The notes under the pieces were generated by a model. That model was given only the letters and a program-made list of their open reading frames with translations, made no database searches and was not told the origin of the DNA. The position numbers and the translations under genes were made by a program. From contig NVSG01000002.1 in assembly GCA_002401155.1 (NCBI GenBank), positions 593,462-657,461 on the forward strand: DNA of 64,000 nt, written 5' to 3'. Shown here piece after piece: positions 26,488 to 35,811 of the stretch. This DNA is from Hyphomicrobiales bacterium (GTDB lineage: Bacteria > Pseudomonadota > Alphaproteobacteria > Rhizobiales > Rhizobiaceae). How positions within the stretch are numbered: the stretch's first letter is position 1; every line of letters starts with the position of its first letter.

Positions 26488-28395
26488 ATGGAACGTGACG
26501 AAGGCGTATTATTGAAGGTTGATGACCTGCGTGTCTCCTTTGACGTTCAAGGGGGAAGCGTCGAAGCTGTCAAAGGCATCAGCTTTGAGGTGAAAAACGG
26601 ATCGGTGCTTGCGCTTGTCGGAGAATCCGGCTCGGGAAAATCCGTAATTTCGCAGGCAATTTTGAGAATTCTTCCTGACAATGGTCGCATCGATTCCGGT
26701 AAAATTCTGTTCTGCGATCCCAATGGAAATGGCGACGTAATCGATCTTGCTGCCATGAGTAACCGCGATCCTTATCTCTATAAATTACGCGGTGGGCGCA
26801 TATCCATGGTATTTCAGGAGCCCATGACCGCGCTTTCTCCTTTGCACACGATCGGCAATCAGGTGGAAGAGGCTTTGACCCTGCACCACAAAAAAACCAA
26901 AGCAGAAGCAAAAACCGACACGGAAGAAGTCTTGAAACTGGTCGGGTTTCCTGATCCGGCACGCGCTTACGAAATGTATTCTTTTGAATTATCCGGCGGT
27001 TTGCGCCAGCGTGCGGTGATTGCTATGGCGCTGATTTGTAATCCCGCAATGGTGATCGCCGATGAGCCGACAACGGCGCTCGATGTAACTGTTCAGGCGC
27101 AAATTCTGGGGCTCATGAAAGAGCTGCAGAAAAAATTCAACATGGCAATTTTGCTGATCACCCACGACCTTGGCGTTGTCGCTAATATGGCCGACGAAGT
27201 GGTGGTGATTTATCATGGCGAAGTGATGGAAGCGGGCACGGTTGATGATATTTTCAACAATCCGCAGCACCCTTACCTCAAGGCTTTAATGGCGGCGATC
27301 CCGCATTTCGATATGGCTCCTGGAGAGCGTTTGGTCTCCCTTCGTGAAATGGGCGCAGAAGATGGTGTGAAAGCACTCGGCAGTCAGTTTGCTGTTTCCC
27401 GTGAAGTGAAGAACATGGAGGGTCCCCATCTTCAGGTGACCAATCTGCGCAAGGAATTCACCATCCGAAGGGGAAGCTGGTTCGGAAGTTCGCTTGCCAA
27501 TACAATTGTCGCGGTTGATAATGTCAGCCTCGAAGTAAAGCAAGGCGAGTGCCTCGGCCTGGTGGGCGAAAGTGGCTCTGGTAAAACCACCGTGGCAAAG
27601 CTGGTTATCCGCGCGCTCGAAGCAACTTCCGGCGAGGTTAAATTCAATTCAGCAAACGGCATGCAGAACGTTCTTGAATTGAACAAGCAAGAATTGCTGG
27701 AGTTCAGAAAAACCGTCCAGATGATTTTTCAGGACCCGTTCAGTTCCCTCAATCCGCGCATGACTGTGCAAAATATTTTGCGTGAACCTTTTCAAATTCA
27801 TAGGCAAGGCATCGGCGATGAACAACGCGATCAAGTTGTAGAACTGATGAAATTGGTGGGCCTTGATCCACGGTTTTTGAACCGCTATCCCCATTCATTT
27901 TCCGGCGGCCAGCGCCAGCGCATCGGCATCGCAAGAGCATTGGCATTGCATCCTGAAATGTTAATTTGCGACGAACCCGTTTCCGCACTTGATGTATCGG
28001 TTCAAGCGCAAATTCTCAATCTTCTCAATGATTTGCGCAAAGAACTTGGCCTAAGCAGCCTGTTCATTTCGCACAATCTGGCGGTGGTAAATTATGTTGC
28101 CGACCGCATCGCTGTGATGTGTCGAGGCAAGATTGTGGAGATCGCTTCATGCGAAGAATTATTCGAAAATCCGACCCATCCCTATACCAAATCGCTGTTG
28201 GCCTCGGTGCCATATCCTGATTTGGACAGGCTGTTGGATTTTGAAGAAATAATGAAATCAAGAACCTTTGATATAACCGCATGGGGTGGTGCGTTTTCAG
28301 TTTCTGAAGGCGGCACACTTGGACATATTAAAGTGGGCGACGATCATTTTGTCCTCGCCAATGAAAATTGTGACAGAACGGAGTTGAGTGCATGA
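26488..28395 (+). CDS. Dual ATP-binding protein of a Dpp/Opp-type ABC importer
   Basis: Two complete ABC ATPase domains in one 635-residue chain, as in YejF or GsiA. The first domain has Walker A GESGSGKS at about 46-53, the signature LSGGLRQR near 172 and Walker B VIADEP near 190. The second has Walker A GESGSGKT near 360, signature FSGGQRQR near 475 and Walker B LICDEP near 493. Each is followed by the OppD/F-type C-terminal segment ([13 protein letters not shown] and [15 protein letters not shown]). It energises uptake by the two permeases encoded downstream. Its stop overlaps the next start by 4 bp (ATGA). An extra C-terminal stretch of about 45 residues has no match I recognise. Confidence 0.93.
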   Translation: MERDEGVLLKVDDLRVSFDVQGGSVEAVKGISFEVKNGSVLALVGESGSGKSVISQAILRILPDNGRIDSGKILFCDPNGNGDVIDLAAMSNRDPYLYKLRGGRISMVFQEPMTALSPLHTIGNQVEEALTLHHKKTKAEAKTDTEEVLKLVGFPDPARAYEMYSFELSGGLRQRAVIAMALICNPAMVIADEPTTALDVTVQAQILGLMKELQKKFNMAILLITHDLGVVANMADEVVVIYHGEVMEAGTVDDIFNNPQHPYLKALMAAIPHFDMAPGERLVSLREMGAEDGVKALGSQFAVSREVKNMEGPHLQVTNLRKEFTIRRGSWFGSSLANTIVAVDNVSLEVKQGECLGLVGESGSGKTTVAKLVIRALEATSGEVKFNSANGMQNVLELNKQELLEFRKTVQMIFQDPFSSLNPRMTVQNILREPFQIHRQGIGDEQRDQVVELMKLVGLDPRFLNRYPHSFSGGQRQRIGIARALALHPEMLICDEPVSALDVSVQAQILNLLNDLRKELGLSSLFISHNLAVVNYVADRIAVMCRGKIVEIASCEELFENPTHPYTKSLLASVPYPDLDRLLDFEEIMKSRTFDITAWGGAFSVSEGGTLGHIKVGDDHFVLANENCDRTELSA

Positions 28396-30299
28396 GTAGG
28401 GTTTTGAGTATGCTGGCGAAGAGTTGCGCAGCAATTATTGGTCTCATAATTTTTGCAGGTTCGGTTGCATGGGCAGGTGAAGCGCCGGAACTGGCCTCGC
28501 TTGTTGAGCAAAAGAAACTTCCGCCACTGGAAGATCGCTTGCCGAAAAATCCTTACGTGGTTGACTACAAAAAAGAGCAAAAAACCATCGGCAAATATGG
28601 CGGCGAAATGCGCCTGTTAATGGGCCGTGCCAAAGATCTCGGTCAGATTACCGTTTACACCTATGCAAGGCTGATTGGCTTCACGCCGGGTCTCGAAATG
28701 AAGGCCGATATTCTGGAATCCATTGATGTAAAAAATGGTCGTGAGTTTACTCTCAAAATTCGCGAGGGCCATCGCTGGTCCGATGGTAAATTATTCACCT
28801 CCGAAGATTTTCGCTATTATTGGGAAGACATGATCGGTAACGAACAATTGGGACGTGCAGGCGTACCGTCCACCATGCGGGTGGAAGGTGAGGGGCCGGA
28901 ATTCAAGGTAATTGATTCTCTCACGATCCGTTACACATGGGCAAAACCAAACCCGGCATTTCTGCCAGCTTTGGCCGGGCCTTCACCGCTTTATATCTAT
29001 CGTCCTGCCCATTATATGAAGCAGTTCCACGCCAAATATGGCGACGAAGAAAAGTTAAATGAGATTGCCCGTGAAGCTGGTTCCAAGGATTGGTCGGGCA
29101 TACACACACGCAAACAGCGTCAACGCCGCCCGGAAAATCCGGACCTTCCAACCTTGCAGGCTTGGCGCAACACAACGTCTCCGCCAAGCCAGCGTTTCGT
29201 TTTCGAGCGCAATCCGTTTTATCATCGGGTCGATCCCGACGGAAACCAGCTTCCCTATATCAATAAACTGATTATGAGCATCGCCTCCAAGGGCGTGATA
29301 CCGGCAAAAACCGGTGCCGGTGAAAGTGATTTGCAGGCTCGTTATCTGCGCTTTGATAATTTCACATTTCTGAAAGAAGTGGAAGACGACAACAATTTCA
29401 ATACCTATCTGTGGTCAACGGGTAAGGGGTCGCAGGTTGCGCTTTTTCTGAACATGAACACCAATGATCCGGTCTGGCGTGGTCTCATGCGCGACGTTCG
29501 TTTCAGACGGGCCTTGTCTCTGGGCATTGACCGCGAAGAAATCAACGAGACCATTTATTTCGGTCTCGCATCTCCAAGCGCCAATACGGTGCTGCCGCAA
29601 AGCCCGCTCTACCGGGATGAATATGCGCAAGCGTGGGCTGAATACGATGTTGATACGGCAAACCAGCTACTCGATGACGCAGGCCTCGGCGCTCGCGATG
29701 AGGACGGCATAAGACTGCTCCCCAACGGTGAGCGCGCTGAAATCACCATCGAAAGTGCTGGCGAAAGCACAGAAGAATCCGATGTGCTTGAGCTGATCTC
29801 AGACCATTGGAGCAATATCGGGATTAAGGTATTTATCCGCTCGTCCCAACGCGATATTTTCCGCCGCCGCGCCAATGCCGGCGAGACGTTGATTTCGGTG
29901 TTTTTCGGAATAAATGCCGGTTTGGCATCTTCCCAGCTTAGCCCTGAGGAATTGGCACCAACCGCGCAACCGCAACTGAATTGGCCTAAATGGGGGCAAT
30001 ATTTTGAAACCGGTGGCAAGGCAGGTGAACCGGTTGATCTCCCGGAAGCTGCGAAACAGGTCGAACGTTACAATGCGTGGCTGATTGCCGAGAGCGACGA
30101 GGAACGCACCAGAATCTGGCACGAAATGCTGCACACCTACACCGATCAGGTCTTTTCCATCGGCACGGTAAACAACAGCCGCCAACCAGTAGTGGTTTCA
30201 AAAAAGCTTCAAAACGTCCCCGAAGAAGGCATTTACAGCTGGGAACCAACTGCGTTCTTTGGTGTCTATCGCCCCGATACATTCTGGTTCAAAAAATAA
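28392..30299 (+). CDS. Family 5 extracellular solute-binding protein of ABC importer
   Basis: Periplasmic binding protein, 635 residues. It has an N-terminal signal peptide (hydrophobic core AAIIGLIIFAGSVAWAG, cleavage near residue 28). The SBP_bac_5 domain has LKIREGHRWSDGKLFTSEDFRYYWEDM near 118-145 and VRFRRALSLGIDREEIN near 370. The protein is larger than DppA (about 510), like the sub-group binding oligosaccharides or long peptides. A tract rich in Arg (HTRKQRQRRPEN, about 237-248) is unusual. Ligand is unknown. It is encoded between the ATPase and the permeases, overlapping the former by 4 bp. Confidence 0.9.
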   Translation: MSRVLSMLAKSCAAIIGLIIFAGSVAWAGEAPELASLVEQKKLPPLEDRLPKNPYVVDYKKEQKTIGKYGGEMRLLMGRAKDLGQITVYTYARLIGFTPGLEMKADILESIDVKNGREFTLKIREGHRWSDGKLFTSEDFRYYWEDMIGNEQLGRAGVPSTMRVEGEGPEFKVIDSLTIRYTWAKPNPAFLPALAGPSPLYIYRPAHYMKQFHAKYGDEEKLNEIAREAGSKDWSGIHTRKQRQRRPENPDLPTLQAWRNTTSPPSQRFVFERNPFYHRVDPDGNQLPYINKLIMSIASKGVIPAKTGAGESDLQARYLRFDNFTFLKEVEDDNNFNTYLWSTGKGSQVALFLNMNTNDPVWRGLMRDVRFRRALSLGIDREEINETIYFGLASPSANTVLPQSPLYRDEYAQAWAEYDVDTANQLLDDAGLGARDEDGIRLLPNGERAEITIESAGESTEESDVLELISDHWSNIGIKVFIRSSQRDIFRRRANAGETLISVFFGINAGLASSQLSPEELAPTAQPQLNWPKWGQYFETGGKAGEPVDLPEAAKQVERYNAWLIAESDEERTRIWHEMLHTYTDQVFSIGTVNNSRQPVVVSKKLQNVPEEGIYSWEPTAFFGVYRPDTFWFKK

Positions 30300-30337
30300 G
30301 AATGACAACCTACATGAAATCCGGTGAGCAGAGCTAA

Positions 30338-31336
30338 ATGTTAGGCTATATCTTCAAACGCATTCTCTACATGCTGCCAACGCTGATATTGACCAGCATA
30401 TTGGTGTTTGCATTGATCGAATTGCCACCGGGTGATTATCTGGAAACCTATGTCAATGAATTGCTGGCTGCCGGCGAAACCGTCGACCCGCAGCAAATTG
30501 AATTTTTGCGTCAGGAATATGCCTTTGATCGCCCCGTATGGGAGCGTTATATCAACTGGGCCAGCGGCATGCTGGTGGGTGATTTTGGCTATTCGTTTGA
30601 ATTCCAATTACCCGTCCGCGATGTGATTGGCGATCGTCTTTTCTTCACCATCATTGTCACATTTGCCACCATCATTTTTACATGGGCGATCGCGTTTCCC
30701 ATTGGTATTTATTCCGCGACCCACCAATATAGCTGGGGTGATTACGGCCTTACATTCTTCGGCTTGCTGGGGTTAGCGATCCCTAATTTCCTGCTGGCGC
30801 TGGTGATGATGTATCTGGCGCAAAAATGGTTCAACACATCTATCGGGGGATTGATGGACCCGGAGTTCATCGACAAACCGTTCAGTTGGGCAAAATTCGT
30901 TTCGGTGCTGGAGCATCTCTGGATACCGGTCATCGTGATTGGAACGTCGGGCACTGCAGGCATGATCCGCCGGGTACGCGCCAATTTGCTCGACGAATTG
31001 CGCAGGCCCTATGTCACCACCGCAAGAGCCAAGGGCATGACCGAATTCAAAGGTCTAATGAAGTATCCATTCAGAATGTCGCTCAACTTCTTCATCGCAG
31101 ATATCGGCGGGATTTTGCCGCAAGTGATATCGGGCGCTGAACTAGTTGCCATCGTGCTGTCGCTTGAAACCACCGGCCCATTATTGATTGCAGCTCTGCA
31201 AAGTCAGGACATGTATCTGGCCGGTTCTTTCCTGATGATGCTCGGCTTTTTGACCGTGATCGGCGTCTTGGTTTCAGATATTTTACTGGCAGTCCTTGAT
31301 CCACGTATCCGTCTGCAAGGAGGGATAAGTCGATGA
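30338..31336 (+). CDS. ABC importer permease, DppB-like
   Basis: Inner-membrane permease of 332 residues with six predicted helices. The N-terminus MLGYIFKRILYMLPTLILTSILVF is the classic DppB/OppB start. A periplasmic loop (about 40-100) includes the conserved PVWERYINWASGMLVGDFGYSF. The EAA loop that contacts the ATPase is at about 225-245 (RRPYVTTARAKGM). It overlaps the second permease gene by 4 bp. It is 38 bp after the binding-protein gene. Confidence 0.93.
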   Translation: MLGYIFKRILYMLPTLILTSILVFALIELPPGDYLETYVNELLAAGETVDPQQIEFLRQEYAFDRPVWERYINWASGMLVGDFGYSFEFQLPVRDVIGDRLFFTIIVTFATIIFTWAIAFPIGIYSATHQYSWGDYGLTFFGLLGLAIPNFLLALVMMYLAQKWFNTSIGGLMDPEFIDKPFSWAKFVSVLEHLWIPVIVIGTSGTAGMIRRVRANLLDELRRPYVTTARAKGMTEFKGLMKYPFRMSLNFFIADIGGILPQVISGAELVAIVLSLETTGPLLIAALQSQDMYLAGSFLMMLGFLTVIGVLVSDILLAVLDPRIRLQGGISR

Positions 31337-32505
31337 GCACGCCCACGAAATCTACAAAGCTGGAGCATTACGTCAATCCGGCACCATTTGACCCTCAATC
31401 CATCGAGAATATGACCCCGGAGCAGGAAGCCATCTTCCTTGCCTCGCAAAAAAAACTGATGTGGTGGAAATTTAAAAAGCACAAGGTCGCGGTGTTTTGC
31501 GGTGGCTTCCTGCTTTTCATGTATCTGGCGATTTTGATCTCAGAAATTCTGGCACCTTATGCGCTGGAAACCCGCAATTCCAAATTCATCTACGCGCCGC
31601 CAAAGGCTTTGCACTTTGTCCATGACGGAGAGTTTGTCGGACCATTCGTCTATAAATTCAAGCGCTCACGCGATCCAAGAACTTTAAAGCGGCTTTATGC
31701 AGAAGATACTAGAAAACCATACCCAATCCGCTTTTTTTGCTCCGGCGACAAATACAAATTCTGGGGCTTCATCAAAGGTGATTTCCATATTGTTTGCCCA
31801 CCGGAGAAAAAGGTGTCGATGTTCTTTTTCGGAGCTGACAGGCTGGGGAGGGATGTGCTGTCGCGCATGATTTACGGCTCGCGAATTTCGCTTACCATTG
31901 GGTTATTGGGTATCTCCATCAGCTTTACGCTCGGCATTATCATCGGCGGGCTGGCAGGCTATTACGGCGGCTGGGTCGATCTGGTCGTCCAACGCATCAT
32001 TGAAGTGGTGCAATCCTTGCCAACCATACCATTATGGTTAGCATTGGCCGCAATCATGCCGGTGACGTGGAGCCCGATTGTGGTCTATTTCGGCATAACG
32101 ATTATTCTGGGGCTGGTGGATTGGACCGGTCTCGCGCGAGCGGTGCGCTCAAAATTACTGTCTCTGCGCGAGGAAGATTACGTTCTCGCCGCGCGCTTGA
32201 TGGGTGCCAGCCCGAAACGCATCATCGGCCTGCATCTCGTGCCCGGCTTTATGAGCCATCTAATTGCGTCTGCAACTATCACCATCCCCACGATGATCTT
32301 GGGTGAAACAGCACTGTCCTTCTTGGGGCTAGGCCTTCGTTCGCCAATCGTCAGTTGGGGTGTGTTGCTCAACGAGGCACAGAACATTAATGTGGTGGCG
32401 CTTTATCCATGGCTGATGTTGCCGGTGCTTCCGGTAATCCTGATCATCCTCGCCTTCAACTTCTTCGGCGATGGTCTAAGAGATGCAGCTGATCCATACG
32501 GTTAA
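31333..32505 (+). CDS. ABC importer permease, DppC-like with periplasmic insertion
   Basis: Second permease, 390 residues. A cytoplasmic N-terminal tail of about 50 residues leads to the first helix (FCGGFLLFMYLAILISEIL). A periplasmic segment of about 100 residues follows (about 75-170, including two Cys, FFCSGDKYKFWG and IVCPPEKKV), much longer than in DppC and reminiscent of YejE-type subunits. Then FFGADRLGRDVLSRMIYGSRISL starts the standard five-helix core, and the EAA loop is LREEDYVLAARLMGASPKRII at about 278-298. Its stop overlaps the convergent deacetylase gene by 4 bp. Confidence 0.92.
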   Translation: MSTPTKSTKLEHYVNPAPFDPQSIENMTPEQEAIFLASQKKLMWWKFKKHKVAVFCGGFLLFMYLAILISEILAPYALETRNSKFIYAPPKALHFVHDGEFVGPFVYKFKRSRDPRTLKRLYAEDTRKPYPIRFFCSGDKYKFWGFIKGDFHIVCPPEKKVSMFFFGADRLGRDVLSRMIYGSRISLTIGLLGISISFTLGIIIGGLAGYYGGWVDLVVQRIIEVVQSLPTIPLWLALAAIMPVTWSPIVVYFGITIILGLVDWTGLARAVRSKLLSLREEDYVLAARLMGASPKRIIGLHLVPGFMSHLIASATITIPTMILGETALSFLGLGLRSPIVSWGVLLNEAQNINVVALYPWLMLPVLPVILIILAFNFFGDGLRDAADPYG

Positions 32506-33302
32506 GAAATTGGTTCGGCAGGCTCGCTGATTAGGCTGTCAGCTGTAACCCAATCGACTTTACCCTCAAGCGTTGCATAAAGCTTGTCGAGCATCGCCCA
32601 TGCCTTGTCGTCATGGGCCAGATGATGACTGAGAATACCAATCGCACGACCACCCTTTTTGCGGGCAATTTCGAGATTGAGGGTCACCTGATTCAGCACC
32701 CAATTATGCTCGCGTCCAATGGTGCCCGCTGACCAGTGCATGATGTCCACATGGGTATTCACCATGGGGAGCGGCATTTCGTGCTTGAGCCACGCATGGA
32801 TAGAAAGCCCTTTAAATCCAAGCTCTTGCAACTCATTGATAATCTCATCATGGATGCGGTTCCACGGCGGCACAATGATGTCCGATAAATTACCGTCAAA
32901 AAGCTCAAGCAGTTTTTCCCGGCCCTCCCGTAATTCGCCAAGAACGGTTTCAAGCGGACGGTGATTTCCCAATTCACAGGTTTTTACACCCTCGGGAGAA
33001 TAATTCCTGTGGCGATATCCATGCACCGCGCCACGCACCAAAGGGCTTTTCCGAACTCGAGCACCCAACGCTTTGGATGCAGGCTTTGGGATGGTCGCGA
33101 GCAGCAACGGAACGCTAAAATTCTCGCATGACGCAATCAGCTTTTCCAACGCAGGCGTCACTTCAATCGCATCATCATCGCGCAAAAAAAGCCTCGGCTT
33201 CTGCCCCATGGATTGCCACAAATCCAACTCCTGATGGAGCGCATCCATGCAGGCGTTTTCAGCAGGGACCGGTGGGTCGATTTTAGATTTGGAAGGTGCC
33301 AC
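32502..33302 (-). CDS. Polysaccharide deacetylase-family protein (NodB fold, cytoplasmic)
   Basis: A 266-residue protein related to the NodB/CE4 superfamily that removes acetyl groups from N-acetyl sugars. The metal-binding motif is LRDDDA (Asp42-Asp44), and the second motif is the HxxxH in HGYRHRN (His94 and His98). VPPWNRIHDEIINELQELGFKGLS (about 142-165) matches the motif-3 region. There is no signal peptide or membrane helix, so it should act inside the cell on a nucleotide-sugar, lipid-linked or other soluble glycan. It lies 2 bp after a glycosyltransferase gene, evidently co-transcribed, and convergent with the ABC importer. Activity on a defined substrate is unproven. Confidence 0.8.
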   Translation of the reverse strand: MAPSKSKIDPPVPAENACMDALHQELDLWQSMGQKPRLFLRDDDAIEVTPALEKLIASCENFSVPLLLATIPKPASKALGARVRKSPLVRGAVHGYRHRNYSPEGVKTCELGNHRPLETVLGELREGREKLLELFDGNLSDIIVPPWNRIHDEIINELQELGFKGLSIHAWLKHEMPLPMVNTHVDIMHWSAGTIGREHNWVLNQVTLNLEIARKKGGRAIGILSHHLAHDDKAWAMLDKLYATLEGKVDWVTADSLISEPAEPIS

Positions 33303-33304
33303 GC

Positions 33305-34504
33305 TCAGTCTTTCAATAATTCATCAATAATGGTTTTCAACCGCTCTGCTGCGGAAGTCGCCGACCGCTCATTCAGCGCAAAGTCCTTTGCACCGGCACC
33401 AAGGTTAGTCCGTAATTTAGGGTCGATAATCATCTGTTCAAGGGCGCGAGCATATCCATTTTCTTCATTCGGGTCCGCCAGCAATCCGGTCCGCTGGTGT
33501 TCCACCACCAACGGCACGCCCATATTATCAAGCGCAACGGTTGGCACACCAAAACATGCGGCCTCCAGATAAACCATGCCATAGGCTTCGCGGCATCCGG
33601 GCCATGCGAGAATATCTGCTTCTGCCATCAGAGAAATCACTTCCTCCGGCGACTTTTCCCCAGCAAAAACCACCCGTTTATCAGCCCAGGAAAACAGCTC
33701 GCAAACCTCTTCCATGCCGGGGCCGCCCCCAGCAATTACCAGTGACCAGTTCAATTGTTCAATGCTTTGAAGGCTCTCGGCAAGAACCTTGTAACTATCA
33801 AGCTTGGCGCCGGGACGCATCATGCCAACGCATAATAGCTTCACGGCATCACCGTCTGGCCAAAGGGCAGGGGCATCAAAATCATTTGCTTCAATAAGTA
33901 ATTCCCGATCAATAAACGGCGGCATCCACACAACTTTTTCATCATCAATAAATGTGGATAAATACGCTTTGTCCGAATGGGTCATAACGATGTTCATCGC
34001 TGCCATTTTAATGCCGCGTTGAGATTCTTTGCGCCACGGAACCCATTCGCCATTTGGTCCCTGACCGGTTTTGCAGGGTTCTGCCGTAATCATGGGAATA
34101 TTCAACCGTTCACAGATTTCCATGCCCAGCCAATCGGGAGATTTGTCGTAAGGATGATAGCAAAACCATAAATCAGGTTTTGTGCCGTTCTCTTGCCATT
34201 GGTCGATGATCAGCTGTGCTTCCTCATGCGACCCAGCAATGCGAGCATCCATATGCTCTTTGGCGTGGCGCTTTGAATAGGAAATATATTTGCTGGCGAG
34301 TTCCACCTCATATCCCGCATGTTCAAGCGCGGCGAATAGCATACGCGCCATCTGCCTGTCGCCGGAGGGGATAGGATGGTCCGGTGGTTTCAAAGGGGCG
34401 TAGAAGGCAATTTTTATTCGTTGGCTCAAGATATACCCGACAATTTCAGCATTGCTTGTTTTCGTCACAAATATATAGAATAACACTGGTTTAAAGTCAT
34501 CCAC
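33305..34504 (-). CDS. GT4-like glycosyltransferase
   Basis: A GT-B-fold sugar transferase of up to 399 residues. The N-terminal domain starts around residue 29 (RIKIAFYAPLKPPDHPIPSGDRQMARML). The C-terminal GT4 motif is FAGEKSPEEVISLMAEADILAWPGCREAYGMVYLEAACFGVPTVA, containing the EX7E-type acidic pair. The first 25-28 residues from the ATG at 34504 do not look like part of the fold. A TTG at 34429 would give about 374 residues and a more normal 119-bp divergent promoter region, but neither start has a good ribosome site. It leads the deacetylase gene. Sugar donor and acceptor are unknown. Confidence 0.85.
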   Translation of the reverse strand: MDDFKPVLFYIFVTKTSNAEIVGYILSQRIKIAFYAPLKPPDHPIPSGDRQMARMLFAALEHAGYEVELASKYISYSKRHAKEHMDARIAGSHEEAQLIIDQWQENGTKPDLWFCYHPYDKSPDWLGMEICERLNIPMITAEPCKTGQGPNGEWVPWRKESQRGIKMAAMNIVMTHSDKAYLSTFIDDEKVVWMPPFIDRELLIEANDFDAPALWPDGDAVKLLCVGMMRPGAKLDSYKVLAESLQSIEQLNWSLVIAGGGPGMEEVCELFSWADKRVVFAGEKSPEEVISLMAEADILAWPGCREAYGMVYLEAACFGVPTVALDNMGVPLVVEHQRTGLLADPNEENGYARALEQMIIDPKLRTNLGAGAKDFALNERSATSAAERLKTIIDELLKD

Positions 34505-34548
34505 GCGCCATATCTAAATATCAAAGTTATGTGCAAAGGGCAGAATAA

Positions 34549-35811
34549 ATGATTACACAGACACGGCGCCTGGAGCATGTACGTATTTTGATGTACAGCC
34601 ACGACACATTTGGCCTTGGCCATTTACGCCGTTGTCGTGCGATAGCGCACGCAATTGTTGAGCGTTTCAAGGGGGTGAATGTCATCATCATCTCCGGTTC
34701 GCAGATTGCCGGAGCGTTTGATTTTCGTGCCCGTGTTGATTTCGTCAAAATTCCCAGCGTCATCAAACTCTATAATGGCGAATATTCTTCTGTCGGTGAA
34801 TATATCGATCTGGAAGACATTCTAGAGATGCGAAAGTTGATCATCCAGAAGACCGCCGAGGTTTTTGCGCCGGATATTTTCATTGTTGATAAAGAACCTC
34901 TCGGATTAAAGGGCGAATTGCTGCCAACATTGGAAATGTTTAAAGACAGCAATACCAAAACCGTTCTCGGACTGCGCGATGTCATGGATGCGTCCCATTT
35001 GCTGGAGAAGGAATGGTCAAAGCGCAATGTGCTCGAAAATATCGCTAAGCTATATGATCGGGTTTGGGTCTACGGCCCGCAATCGTTCTGGAATCCGCTA
35101 GAGGGACTGGATGTTCCCAAGGCTGTGAGCAAACGTTTGGCCTATACAGGATTTCTTGAACGTGATGTGCCAGCTCACCCCGCCAATGATGCCGCCGCGC
35201 CCTATTTGCCGGAGAAATATATTCTGGTGACCGCCGGTGGAGGTGGAGATGGCAGCGTGCTGATGGAGCAGGTGCTGGCCGCGCGTGAATACGATAGGAA
35301 AGTTGATTTCCCGATTGTCATGGTGCTCGGCCCTTTCATGAAAAACGATAGCCGTGCCCGCATTCGCAATCGCGCGGCGGGTCTTTCAAACGTCATTGTG
35401 CTGGATTTTGAAACTCGCATGGAAGTGTTGCTCAAAAACGCCGTGGCCGTGGTTGGAATGTGCGGTTACAACACGTTTTGTGAAGTGCTGTCCTTCGACC
35501 GCAAAGCTTTATTCGTACCAAGAACCGTCCCGCGTCAGGAACAATATATCCGTGCCAGCCGTGCCCGTGAACTGGGCCTGTGCGATATGCTGACTCCGGA
35601 AGAAGCTTCCGTTCCAAGAGCTTTGGCTGACGCATTGCACAGATTGCCGGATTTGAATAAGCCATCCCTTCATTTGGAGCCAAATTCGCTCAATGGTCTC
35701 GATATCATTTGCGATGAAGTAGAGGCATTGGTTTCCGGCAACACCAGCGAGATTGCCGATGGTGCGATGGATAAGGACGAATCCAGCCAGACGATCGGCT
35801 CGTCCGCTTGA
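34549..35811 (+). CDS. GT28/COG4671-like glycosyltransferase
   Basis: A 420-residue MurG-like GT-B protein. Near the N-terminus MYSHDTFGLGHLRRCRAIA (residues 15-33) carries the GxGHxxR glycine loop typical of GT28 and COG4671 proteins. The C-terminal half has VTAGGGGDGSVLM and VVGMCGYNTFCEVLSFDRKALFVPRTVPRQEQYIRA, the UDP-sugar-binding region in which Gln and Glu contact the nucleotide. A disordered acidic tail of about 25 residues ends the chain. It heads a three-gene operon; its stop overlaps the next TTG start by 4 bp. It is a paralogue of the third gene of that operon. Confidence 0.82.
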   Translation: MITQTRRLEHVRILMYSHDTFGLGHLRRCRAIAHAIVERFKGVNVIIISGSQIAGAFDFRARVDFVKIPSVIKLYNGEYSSVGEYIDLEDILEMRKLIIQKTAEVFAPDIFIVDKEPLGLKGELLPTLEMFKDSNTKTVLGLRDVMDASHLLEKEWSKRNVLENIAKLYDRVWVYGPQSFWNPLEGLDVPKAVSKRLAYTGFLERDVPAHPANDAAAPYLPEKYILVTAGGGGDGSVLMEQVLAAREYDRKVDFPIVMVLGPFMKNDSRARIRNRAAGLSNVIVLDFETRMEVLLKNAVAVVGMCGYNTFCEVLSFDRKALFVPRTVPRQEQYIRASRARELGLCDMLTPEEASVPRALADALHRLPDLNKPSLHLEPNSLNGLDIICDEVEALVSGNTSEIADGAMDKDESSQTIGSSA

